DNA from: an uncultured Ellagibacter sp.
GTDB taxonomy: Bacteria; Actinomycetota; Coriobacteriia; Coriobacteriales; Eggerthellaceae
Direction: 5' to 3'
NCBI GenBank assembly: GCA_934613165.1
Contig: CAKTSW010000034.1
Location: forward strand, 1 to 9,034
Length of the DNA: 9,034 bases
Shown: in pieces, positions 1 to 5,721 of the stretch
Numbering within the stretch: position 1 is the first letter of the stretch
Layout of the letters: each line of letters begins with the position of its first letter
Notes under the pieces: generated by a model
Seen by the model: only the letters and a program-made list of their open reading frames with translations
Told to the model about the DNA's origin: nothing
The model's database searches: none
Translations under genes and position numbers: made by a program

Positions 1-1398
1 GCGATTTGCAAACTTGAACGGGGAGAGCTTGAATACCTCTTCTCGGTTGACATTATGAATGAAGGCGTCGATATCCCCTCGCTTAATCAAATCATCATGC
101 TCAGGAAGACGGAATCGTCAATCATCTTCATCCAACAACTTGGCCGAGGCCTACGGAAACATGAAGGGAAGGAATATACGCTCGTCCTCGACTTCATCGG
201 CAACTACCAACGAAACTACCTTGTCCCGATCGCGCTTTCAGGAGATCGCACCTACAATAAGGACACCCTTCGGAAAGTCGTGAAAGAGGGAAGTGAGGTC
301 ATTCCCGGCTGCTCGACGATATCGTTCGATCGCATATCGGAGAAACGTATCTTCAAAGCACTTGAAGAAGGGCGATTCGGCGACGCGAAACTTATCAGAA
401 GCGAATATGAGCACCTCAAGCAACTCCTCGGTCGCATCCCAAGCCTCCGCGACTTCGACGAAAACGATGCGATCGATCCGCTTATCATCATCAGGAAATA
501 CGATTCCTATGCTGCATTCTTGCAAAAATACGAGAAGAGCATCCCCAGCTCGCTCGACAAAAAGGATCTCGACTATCTAAAATTCATCTCAAAAAAGCTT
601 GCGAGCGGAAAGAGGAAAGAGGATCTTCTGGTTCTTAAGCGCCTTCTCTCAGGCCACGAACCACACCCTTTCTCCTTAATCGTAAATGATGTTGGCCAAG
701 AATGCGCATGCGCGATCAAGCGAATGCTCCTTGGAGAGTTTTCGACCGCAGGGCAGCAAGTCGCCGCCTTCGAACAAGGCTCGCTGCGTCTGAGCCCCGC
801 TTTTTCCCGCGCCCTTGAGAATCCCTATTTCGCACAATGCGTCGTAGATGTCGTCGAATTCGGCCTCGCTCGAGCAGAAAAGCGATATAGCGATCTTTAC
901 GAAGATACCGGATTCGTATTGAACGAAAAGTACTCGCGCGAAGACGTTTCTATACTTCTGAACTGGGAAAAGGAACCGAATTATCAAAATATCGGCGGGT
1001 ATTTCTACGATGAGAAGACCAATACGTTTCCCGTCTTCATCGACTACGAGAAAGATCCTTCCATCAGCATCACCACACAATACGAAGATCGCTTTGTGAC
1101 CGACCGTAAAATCATAGCGATCTCCAAAAGTAATCGGACCATCGAATCGCCCGAGATAAAACGTCTCAGCAACGAGAAGCAAAACGGAATGCGCTGCTAT
1201 CTGTTTGTCCGCAAAAACAAGAACGACAAAGATAGCGGTAAAGAATTCTACTTCCTTGGACGAATGCACCCGACCGGAGAATTCAAGGAAATCGTCATGG
1301 AGGACGAAAAGACGAGCGCCGTTGAAATCACCTATGCGCTTGAGCAGCCCGTCCGAGCCGACCTCTATGATTATCTGCTCAGCAGCCTCGATGCCTAG
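1..1398 (+). CDS. Superfamily II DEAD/DEAH-type helicase with C-terminal DUF3427 domain (5' part missing)
   Basis: The frame is open from base 1 and ends with TAG at 1396-1398, giving 465 visible residues; the gene begins upstream of the window, so the ATG at 55 is internal. The first ~65 residues are the end of the helicase C domain: motif V (DIMNEGVDIPSL) and motif VI (QQLGRGLRK), the latter holding the arginine finger used in ATP hydrolysis. From about base 930 the pattern YSREDVSILLNW, then KTNTFPVFIDY, then a TTQYEDRF segment and LFVRKNK...FYFLGRM, fits DUF3427, a tail found on helicases that often carry an N-terminal phospholipase-D-like nuclease domain. Such proteins are expected to act on DNA and some are found in defence regions; whether a nuclease domain is present cannot be seen here. 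Base composition is lower in GC than the genes after 3500, which suggests horizontal transfer. It converges on the Nudix gene with overlapping stop codons. The family assignment is firm; the biological role is inferred. Confidence -1.
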   Translation, partial: AICKLERGELEYLFSVDIMNEGVDIPSLNQIIMLRKTESSIIFIQQLGRGLRKHEGKEYTLVLDFIGNYQRNYLVPIALSGDRTYNKDTLRKVVKEGSEVIPGCSTISFDRISEKRIFKALEEGRFGDAKLIRSEYEHLKQLLGRIPSLRDFDENDAIDPLIIIRKYDSYAAFLQKYEKSIPSSLDKKDLDYLKFISKKLASGKRKEDLLVLKRLLSGHEPHPFSLIVNDVGQECACAIKRMLLGEFSTAGQQVAAFEQGSLRLSPAFSRALENPYFAQCVVDVVEFGLARAEKRYSDLYEDTGFVLNEKYSREDVSILLNWEKEPNYQNIGGYFYDEKTNTFPVFIDYEKDPSISITTQYEDRFVTDRKIIAISKSNRTIESPEIKRLSNEKQNGMRCYLFVRKNKNDKDSGKEFYFLGRMHPTGEFKEIVMEDEKTSAVEITYALEQPVRADLYDYLLSSLDA

Positions 1399-1799
1399 AA
1401 ACAACCCCTTTCCTCGAGGGCATTCACGACCTTCACATCAGCGGGAAGCCAATCAACGCTTTCGATATGCCTCATGTCGAGCCACTTTGCCGCGTGGTGT
1501 TCAAGCAACTGGAACGACGAATCGCGCAACGAGCAGAGGTAGCATTTCATGCTCAGATGGAAAGCAGGGTAGTCGTGTTCGATCTGGACGAGAAGCTCAT
1601 TCACTGCGATCTCTGCGTTGAGCTCCTCTTTTATCTCGCGGACAATAGCCTGTTCGGGGGTTTCGCCCTTCTCGATCTTCCCACCAGGGAATTCCCATCC
1701 ACCCTCGAATTCCCCATATCCTCTTTGCGTCGCAAGGATTTCATTTTCTTTAACAATGACCGCAGCAACAACATCTATTGTTTTCATGCTTGCTCCCAT
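1395..1799 (-). CDS. Nudix hydrolase, MutT/NudG-like (deoxy)nucleoside triphosphate pyrophosphohydrolase
   Basis: This 134-residue cytosolic protein has the normal length of the MutT/NudG family, which hydrolyses (oxidised or modified) nucleoside triphosphates to the monophosphate and pyrophosphate. The Nudix box runs from Gly40 to Ala62 (GKIEKGETPEQ, then REIKEEL) and follows GX5EX7REUXEEXGU, except that the last glycine is Asn61. The metal-binding glutamates of REIKEE are intact. WEFPGGKIE upstream and HHAAKWLD near residue 101 fit NTP pyrophosphohydrolases. The ATG at 1799 has GGAGG five bases upstream (1805-1809). An alternative ATG at 1787, preceded by GGAG at 1793-1796, gives 130 residues starting MKTIDVVAAV, which is where most relatives begin, so either start is possible. 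The frame stays open to 1910, but that extension has no family match. It is convergent with the helicase and shares CTAG at 1395-1398. The exact substrate (8-oxo-dGTP, dCTP or another) cannot be read from sequence. Confidence -1.
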   Translation of the reverse strand: MGASMKTIDVVAAVIVKENEILATQRGYGEFEGGWEFPGGKIEKGETPEQAIVREIKEELNAEIAVNELLVQIEHDYPAFHLSMKCYLCSLRDSSFQLLEHHAAKWLDMRHIESVDWLPADVKVVNALEERGCF

Positions 1800-1816
1800 A
1801 GCTACCTCCGCCGATC

Positions 1817-2332
1817 GTGTTGATTGATCGTGCACCAGTTTTCCCTCCCAGAATAGCACGACAATCTTGCTATCGTTTCCTTCCGCCGCAACCGGTAGCA
1901 GCAAAAACAAGAACAGTTCTTTATAAGGAAGGAAAGTTCACGAAAGCAACGGCGAACGATCCCGATTTCGTCTTTCGCGACGACGTGATCGAAGATGCAT
2001 ACTGGTTGATATTCGATCGCTCCGGACGACCTCAGCTTTGCGATGTCCATCTAACGGAAGACAAATGGTCCCCAAATGGATTTTGCTTCGACTGGTATTC
2101 CTACGTTTTAGCAGATGATGGTACGTGGAATGAGATAGACGGTGGACGGTATTGGGACTACGCTGACGCGCCAGACCTTCTTCTCGATTTCCCTGGAGAG
2201 CTCGGCGAAGTCGTGCCACTCAGCATGGAAGACTACAAAATGCAGCAAGAAGAAAGCCCTCTTGCTGCGTGCCGTTTTCATAATTCCCCGCAAGATAAGA
2301 GTCCTGCAATGCCTAAGAGACTAGGAGAGTAA
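1817..2332 (+). CDS. Hypothetical protein of unknown family, start uncertain, possibly 5'-truncated
   Basis: A frame of up to 171 residues opens with GTG at 1817 (or TTG at 1820) and stops at 2330-2332. I recognise no family. The first ~32 residues (proline- and arginine-rich) look non-coding. From about residue 33 the text becomes protein-like and acidic/aromatic: FVFRDDVIEDAYWLIFD, then WSPNGFCFDWYSYVLADD and GGRYWDYADAPDLLLDFPG. No Shine-Dalgarno sequence precedes 1817, and only 17 bases separate this start from the divergent Nudix start, leaving no room for a promoter. There is no other in-frame ATG until SMEDYKM near residue 137. AAGGAAGGAAAG around 1925-1936 looks like a ribosome site but is followed by TTC, not a start codon. 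The best reading is a real gene that lost its 5' end by rearrangement, or one with an undetected start. Composition resembles the helicase, so it probably belongs to the same acquired segment. Confidence -1.
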   Translation: MLIDRAPVFPPRIARQSCYRFLPPQPVAAKTRTVLYKEGKFTKATANDPDFVFRDDVIEDAYWLIFDRSGRPQLCDVHLTEDKWSPNGFCFDWYSYVLADDGTWNEIDGGRYWDYADAPDLLLDFPGELGEVVPLSMEDYKMQQEESPLAACRFHNSPQDKSPAMPKRLGE

Positions 2333-2349
2333 TACCCCATAGATCTCTT

Positions 2350-2385
2350 GCGGTGGGCAGCCGCAATCCACCGGCTGTCCACCGC
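2350..2385. repeat. Strong hairpin with 14-bp arms
   Basis: GCGGTGGGCAGCCG at 2350-2363 pairs with CGGCTGTCCACCGC at 2372-2385 across an 8-base loop. Only one position is not Watson-Crick, and it would be a G-U pair in RNA. No T run follows on either strand, so it is not a classical intrinsic terminator, though it lies just behind the stop of the upstream orphan frame. Confidence -1.
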
Positions 2386-2417
2386 GAAGACGGGCTTTGG
2401 CGCGCTTCCTCAATAAG

Positions 2418-2550
2418 CCTCGCGATTTGCGCAGGTCTTTGTTTGCGGGTTGGGGTATCGCTCAATCCAGCAATTCGTGACCTGGAGTTTTGTCGAGGCG
2501 CATGGCTTGCGAGCCGAGATCGCCCACAAAAACTTGCGCAGATCGCGAAG
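2418..2550. repeat. Inverted pair of REP-like sequences (BIME-like)
   Basis: The 25 bases at 2418-2442 and the reverse complement of 2526-2550 agree at 21 of 25 positions. Each copy contains its own small dyad of the form CYTGCGCARATCGCGARG, so each can fold alone, and the two can also pair over an 83-base loop. Two head-to-head copies of a self-complementary short repeat are the hallmark of bacterial interspersed mosaic elements. Whether this sequence recurs in the genome cannot be seen from one window. Confidence -1.
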
Positions 2551-2558
2551 TTTTTATT
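2532..2558 (+). terminator. Possible intrinsic terminator inside the right REP-like copy
   Basis: ACTT-GCG (2532-2538) pairs with CGC-AAGT (2544-2551) with one bulged G, and is followed by a run of five T and then ATT (2551-2557). This has the form of a short Rho-independent terminator reading rightwards, and could end transcripts from the orphan frame upstream. The stem is short, so confidence is modest. Confidence -1.
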
Positions 2559-2624
2559 CTGGAGTCCTCTAGCGTCACCCAGCAAGAAGACAAGACGATT
2601 TCGTGATCGTAGGCAGAATAAAGA

Positions 2625-2652
2625 TGGACAGGGTCAGGCACATGTCTACAAT
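2625..2652 (+). promoter_or_regulatory. Sigma-70 type promoter for the GtrA-family gene
   Basis: TGGACA (2625-2630) and TACAAT (2647-2652) each match the consensus -35 and -10 hexamers at five of six positions, with a 16-base spacer. Transcription would start near 2659, leaving a 5' leader of about 90 bases before the ATG at 2749. The leader contains a small hairpin (CACCT/AGGTG, 2656-2670) just after the expected start. Confidence -1.
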
Positions 2653-2748
2653 GGGCACCTGGCAAAGGTGTAGCGACTGATAAGAAGTGAGCATCGTGCG
2701 AGAAGCGGTCAGAAAGCCATCAGGGCAGGCGGGTTTCTCCGCCAGACT

Positions 2749-3099
2749 ATGACGTACTATGGCGTTTCCATCGCCCAGACGTTCATCGAGTTCGGCGTGT
2801 TCGCCGCCATGCAGGCGATTGGAATCGCGACGGGCTTGGCGAACTGCATCGCTGTGGCGTGCTCAGGCATGTTCAACTTCCTCATGAATCGCAACGTCAC
2901 CTTCAAGGCGTCGACCAATTTCTGGCGCAGCGTCGCGCTGTTCGTCGCGCTCTATATATGGAACTTCCTGTTCGGAACCTGGTTCATCGGAGCGACATCG
3001 GCAGCCTTCGGCTTGCCGCAAACGGTCGGCAAGTTCATAACCATGGCCATGCAGGGCATCTGGGGATTCTGCCTATGCAAATGGGTAATCTTCAAATAG
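2749..3099 (+). CDS. GtrA-family membrane protein (possible flippase-type polyprenyl-glycan protein)
   Basis: A 116-residue integral membrane protein with four predicted segments (about residues 4-24, 29-46, 61-85 and 91-115). The signature of the GtrA family (PF04138) is present: NFLMNRNVTF at residues 43-52 between segments 2 and 3, and a closing KWVIF. GtrA-like proteins are thought to move or present lipid-linked sugars across the membrane for glycosylation of cell-surface polymers; the substrate here is unknown and no glycosyltransferase is adjacent. The ATG at 2749 has no Shine-Dalgarno sequence at normal distance, and GGCGG/CCGCC (2728-2742) forms a hairpin just before it. A short frame starting at GTG 2687 or 2696 runs into it and ends at TGA 2750-2752, overlapping the ATG as ATGA. 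The N-terminus is a little short, so this may be a frameshifted gene whose first ~20 residues lie in the other frame. The downstream end is marked by the inverted-repeat element at 3217. Confidence -1.
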   Translation: MTYYGVSIAQTFIEFGVFAAMQAIGIATGLANCIAVACSGMFNFLMNRNVTFKASTNFWRSVALFVALYIWNFLFGTWFIGATSAAFGLPQTVGKFITMAMQGIWGFCLCKWVIFK

Positions 3100-3216
3100 C
3101 ACTCGATTGCGCATACGCTCACCAGCATGTTCGCATTCCCGTTTCCAGACGAGCATTTCCCGAAAGCACTCGAAATCACTCTTTGGTCGACCGATTCTCT
3201 TCATTTTGAAATTATC

Positions 3217-3369
3217 CAAACAAAAAATAATCCAAGTGCGAGGGCATGGACGTTCTTTGTGCGAGGAAGCTACCTTGCACTTCGGAAAACGCCTGGTCAC
3301 AGAGTTGCACTTTTTGACCCCACTCGGCTAAGTCGCTTATGCCCTCGCACTTGGATTATTTTTTGTTTG
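3217..3369. repeat. 153-bp element with perfect 31-bp inverted ends (MITE-like or bidirectional terminator)
   Basis: Bases 3217-3247 and 3339-3369 are perfect reverse complements over 31 bases, separated by 91 bases. The outer part of each arm is A/T-rich (CAAACAAAAAATAA on the left, TTATTTTTTGTTTG on the right) and the inner part is GC-rich (GTGCGAGGGCAT). With one mismatch the match extends two bases further on each side, to TA dinucleotides at 3213-3214 and 3372-3373. These could be a TA target duplication as made by IS630/Tc1-type elements. It lies between two convergent genes, and the T-run after a GC-rich stem on both strands also fits a very large two-way terminator. No coding capacity is apparent inside. 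The repeat is certain; its nature is inferred. Confidence -1.
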
Positions 3370-3473
3370 AATAGCCTATCTCTCGACCCACATTACCGAT
3401 TGGAAACCACAGCAAAGCTGCGTCTAGTCCGAGAACAGCAAGAAAGCGCGCCAACGCCGCATATACGGCCGAA
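3370..3473. other. Intergenic spacer without recognisable features
   Basis: Together with 3100-3216 this forms the rest of the 418-base gap between the convergent gtrA-like gene and the leftward operon. I see no ribosome site followed by a credible frame, no promoter and no RNA gene here. Open frames that cross it on both strands only read through the arms of the inverted repeat. Confidence -1.
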
Positions 3474-3507
3474 AACGGTGGAAGGTGCGCAAGCGCCCTC
3501 CACCGTT
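3474..3507 (-). terminator. Intrinsic terminator of the leftward NifU-like operon
   Basis: AACGGTGGA (3474-3482) pairs with TCCACCGTT (3499-3507), and the stem continues inwards through GG/CC and GCG/CGC around a CAAG loop with two bulges. Read leftwards the stem is followed by TTTTC. It begins ten bases beyond the stop of the 461-residue protein, the expected position for that operon's terminator. Confidence -1.
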
Positions 3508-3517
3508 ACTCTGCGCA

Positions 3518-4903
3518 CTATACGTTCGCTTTGCGTTCGACCGACTCGTATTCGGCGAGCGATTCCGCCAACACGCGCGTCATGTACAGCGTCGAGAAGA
3601 AGTACACGTCACCGTTCGACGCCTCGCAGCGCTCGATGTCGGGATAGTCGCCCGACTCGACGAGCTTTCCCCACGTTTCCTCGACCTTGCTCGCGCTCAT
3701 ATTGAACGGCGCGTTGGCCAGATCGGACTTGGAAAGCGGACGAGGGTACACGCGCCCTTCCTCGCGAACGCAATCCACGAACGTCGCGAGCGGGTTGTCC
3801 TCCGCCGCTAGGAAAGCCCAGTGCGCGTAGCTTTTCGTCATCAAATCGGAATCGTACAGATAATAGCTGCGCTGCCCGACCAGCGTCACGATGTGCTCGC
3901 AGTGGATTTCCTTGCGAACAGGCTTGGCGTCTTCGTCGGGAACGAGCACGTACTCGCCTTCCAACTCGACGAGCTTGTAGCCCTCGGGGATCTTGAGTCC
4001 TGCAAACGGGTCGTCGGAATCGGCGTCGTCACCCGCGGCAACGTCCGCCCCATCGGCGGCATACGGTTCGGTTGCCTGCGCCGCGACAGCGTTTTCTGCT
4101 TGCGAACCTTGATCGACGCCTTCGGAAACCGACGCCGTGCCCGCGGCAAGCGCGCTCGCGGGTTCGTCCTTCGATGCCCCGGCCGCAGCCGAAGCGTCGG
4201 AGCTTGCGGCTCTATCGACTTCCGCCCCCGCGGCGGCTTCACCCCGCGCGACATCTTCCTTGTGCGCGGCCTCCTCGTCGGCTTCCTTTTGGGCGAGGCG
4301 CCTGTTGGGAATCTTCGGTGGCACGCCCACCGCATGGGTCGCCGAGCGCACGGAGCTGCGCTTCGCGGCGCGCTCGCGCTTCTCCTCCGCGATCTCGTCC
4401 TTATGCTCTCGGCGGTAGTCCTCGAGATACTCATACACGAGCATCTCGAACTCGTCGGCCGTCATATGATCGGGAATAAGCCCCTGATCGGCCCACCTGT
4501 CGGGCGTCACGAGCGCGCTATCGGCCGACTGTTTGCGCACCTCGTCGAACACATCGGCGAGCGCATTGTTCTCGGCAAGCTCGCGTTCTTCGGCGGTCGG
4601 CTCGTGCACCTCGGCATCGTCAGCCGGCTCCTCATCGGCCTTGGGCCCCACCTGCTCGGCTGCGGCATCGTCAATCGGCGCTGCCTGTTCATCGGCAACC
4701 GTTCCCGCAGACGACGCGGCCGACGGGGCCTGTGAATCCGCAGCGTCAAGCGCCGAGGCCTCGCCGGCGGGCACTCCTTCGACGGGCGAAACCGCACATC
4801 GCGGCGCCTGCCCCCCATCATCCGCCGTCGCGGCCTCGAAAGCCGCAGCCTCCGCTTCCCCATGCGCCTCTTCAACCGAGCGCGCCTCATTTTCCCCGGC
4901 CAT
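3518..4903 (-). CDS. Acidic, alanine-rich protein of unknown function, coupled to a NifU-like gene
   Basis: The 461-residue product has no family I recognise and no signal peptide or membrane segment. Its layout is: a low-complexity Ala/Glu/Asp-rich arm (1-100); a predicted helical block (102-184) with EERELAENNALADVFDEV and EFEMLVYEYLEDYRREHKDEI, ending in a basic stretch (EEKRERAAKR); a second Ala-rich linker (205-298); and a compact C-terminal region (299-461) that starts FAGLKIPEGYKLVELEGEYVLVP and contains SYYLYDSDLMTKSYAHWAFLA and VYFFSTLYMTRVLAE. The start is the ATG at 4903, whose A is also the last base of the upstream TGA stop (TGATG), with GGAGG ten bases before it; a longer frame to 4981 lies inside the neighbour and is not needed. 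Tight coupling implies joint production with the NifU-like protein, so a partner or adaptor role in iron-sulfur or metal handling is possible but unproven. The terminator follows directly. Confidence -1.
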   Translation of the reverse strand: MAGENEARSVEEAHGEAEAAAFEAATADDGGQAPRCAVSPVEGVPAGEASALDAADSQAPSAASSAGTVADEQAAPIDDAAAEQVGPKADEEPADDAEVHEPTAEERELAENNALADVFDEVRKQSADSALVTPDRWADQGLIPDHMTADEFEMLVYEYLEDYRREHKDEIAEEKRERAAKRSSVRSATHAVGVPPKIPNRRLAQKEADEEAAHKEDVARGEAAAGAEVDRAASSDASAAAGASKDEPASALAAGTASVSEGVDQGSQAENAVAAQATEPYAADGADVAAGDDADSDDPFAGLKIPEGYKLVELEGEYVLVPDEDAKPVRKEIHCEHIVTLVGQRSYYLYDSDLMTKSYAHWAFLAAEDNPLATFVDCVREEGRVYPRPLSKSDLANAPFNMSASKVEETWGKLVESGDYPDIERCEASNGDVYFFSTLYMTRVLAESLAEYESVERKANV

Positions 4904-5526
4904 CAGGAAACCGCCTCCTTTGCGCGCGCCTCGTCGACCAGCATGTCGAAGCGCGTGTCGCGCAGCGAGCAGTGCTCGCACAGGATGCAGTCCACCGAAC
5001 TCTGGTCACACGGCAGCTTCTCGTTCAGCTCCGCAAGCTTCGCTCCCGAGCGGTACAGCCAGTCGCCCACAAGGCAACGCACGCCCTCGACGGCGAAGAC
5101 GGTCGTATGTGCCTTGTCGTAGGGCACGCCGTCGACCGCCTTACGCACGTCTTCCGGCGTGATGGCAAGCGCCTCTGAAAACGTTTTGCCCTCGATCATC
5201 GTGCAGATTACGCTCGCGCAGGCCGTCATGGCCAGGCACCCACGCGTCTTGAAGCCGGCACGCAGGAAGCGCGGCTCGCCGCCGTCTTCGGGTTCGCCCA
5301 CCACGGCGAACAGACGAAGCGCGACCTCGCCGCGCTTCGACTTGCCGACCATTCCCTCGGCGTTGTACCCCTCGGGCTTGCCGCTGTTCGTGAAGTTGGC
5401 CACGATAGAAAGCAGCGTGTCGGAATACCCGGCAACGCCTTCGTCGAGATTGGTCTGGTACACGTCGGCCGTGCGGATAAGCGCGCGCTCGGCCGGCTCG
5501 TGGTAAACGTCTCGCCCTTCCCCCAT
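4903..5526 (-). CDS. Divergent NifU/IscU-like protein with a C-terminal cysteine cluster
   Basis: This is a 207-residue cytosolic protein. Residues ~58-162 align with the IscU/NifU N-terminal scaffold fold: GMVGKSKRGEVALRL matches GMVGAPACGDVMKLQI of E. coli IscU, then FKTRGC and EGKTFSEAL, then KAHTTVFAVEGV for the family's K-HCSxLAxxA. Of the three cysteines that hold the [2Fe-2S] cluster in IscU only the second remains (Cys97); the first is Arg65 and the third is Thr141, next to the retained His140. The aspartate after the first cysteine is Glu67. Beyond the fold, Cys173, 180, 183 and 186 form C-X6-C-X2-C-X2-C, a possible Fe-S or zinc site. ATG 5526 is preceded by GGGGGG six bases upstream; a TTG at 5580 has no ribosome site. 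It is first in a two-gene operon. The fold assignment is likely; classical scaffold activity is doubtful. Confidence -1.
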   Translation of the reverse strand: MGEGRDVYHEPAERALIRTADVYQTNLDEGVAGYSDTLLSIVANFTNSGKPEGYNAEGMVGKSKRGEVALRLFAVVGEPEDGGEPRFLRAGFKTRGCLAMTACASVICTMIEGKTFSEALAITPEDVRKAVDGVPYDKAHTTVFAVEGVRCLVGDWLYRSGAKLAELNEKLPCDQSSVDCILCEHCSLRDTRFDMLVDEARAKEAVS

Positions 5527-5634
5527 AGCATTCCCCCCTATCGGTTTTTTCAATATCGAAGCGAAGCCGTTTTTGCGCAAACGCCTTCACCCGTGCTTCG
5601 TGTTAAGATAATGCCGTTTTCTAAGACGAATCAG

Positions 5635-5663
5635 TACCCTCTTTAGGGATAAACATACCCTAA
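5635..5663. promoter_or_regulatory. Candidate operator in the divergent promoter region
   Basis: TACCCT at 5635-5640 and again at 5656-5661 are direct repeats exactly 21 bases apart, two turns of the helix. Between them AGGGATA (5645-5651) gives the opposite orientation, so TTAGGG (5643-5648) and CCCTAA (5658-5663) form a 6-bp dyad with a 9-base centre. The site lies 59 bases before the LuxR-type gene and 109 bases before the NifU-like start on the other strand, a good place for a dimeric regulator, possibly the LuxR-type protein itself. I could not assign a clear -35/-10 pair for either gene; GATAAT at 5607-5612 is an isolated -10-like match on the plus strand. Confidence -1.
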
Positions 5664-5721
5664 TCAGGCAATTACCTGCACTTGAATCCTAGCAACGCCG
5701 AAACTCGAGGGGAGGGTTGGC

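Larger units (their letters stand above)
2333..2748. other. Gene-free intergenic stretch rich in dyad symmetries
   Basis: I see no convincing gene here: open frames on both strands lack ribosome sites and mostly mirror the inverted repeats. The stretch holds a strong hairpin (2350-2385), an inverted pair of REP-like sequences (2418-2442 and 2526-2550), a terminator-like hairpin with a T run (2532-2558), and a promoter (2625-2652) that points to the GtrA gene. It marks the boundary between the lower-GC segment on the left and the host-like sequence on the right. Confidence -1.

Noticed and set aside
676..1404. Long open frame on the minus strand (242 codons)
   Set aside because: It lies wholly opposite the helicase, which has recognisable motifs; no ribosome site and no family resemblance.
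2353..2673. Plus-strand frame of 106 codons in the dyad-rich gap
   Set aside because: Its start lies inside a stable hairpin, it has no ribosome site, and the sequence is explained by repeats and a promoter.
3098..3173. Direct repeat AGCACTCGA (3098-3106 and 3165-3173)
   Set aside because: Nine bases can recur by chance and it does not flank the inverted-repeat element, so it is not its target duplication.
3127..3705. Plus-strand frame of 192 codons through the inverted-repeat element
   Set aside because: It crosses both the repeat and the terminator and then overlaps the unknown gene; the same CPRTWIIFCL peptide appears on the other strand only because the arms are inverted copies.
3821..4735. 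Plus-strand open frame of 304 codons
   Set aside because: It mirrors the GC-rich 461-residue gene, whose coupling and terminator support the minus strand; the translation is low-complexity.
5572..5581. Palindrome TTTGCGCAAA between the divergent genes
   Set aside because: Too short to stand alone and with no second copy; noted only as a possible protein site.
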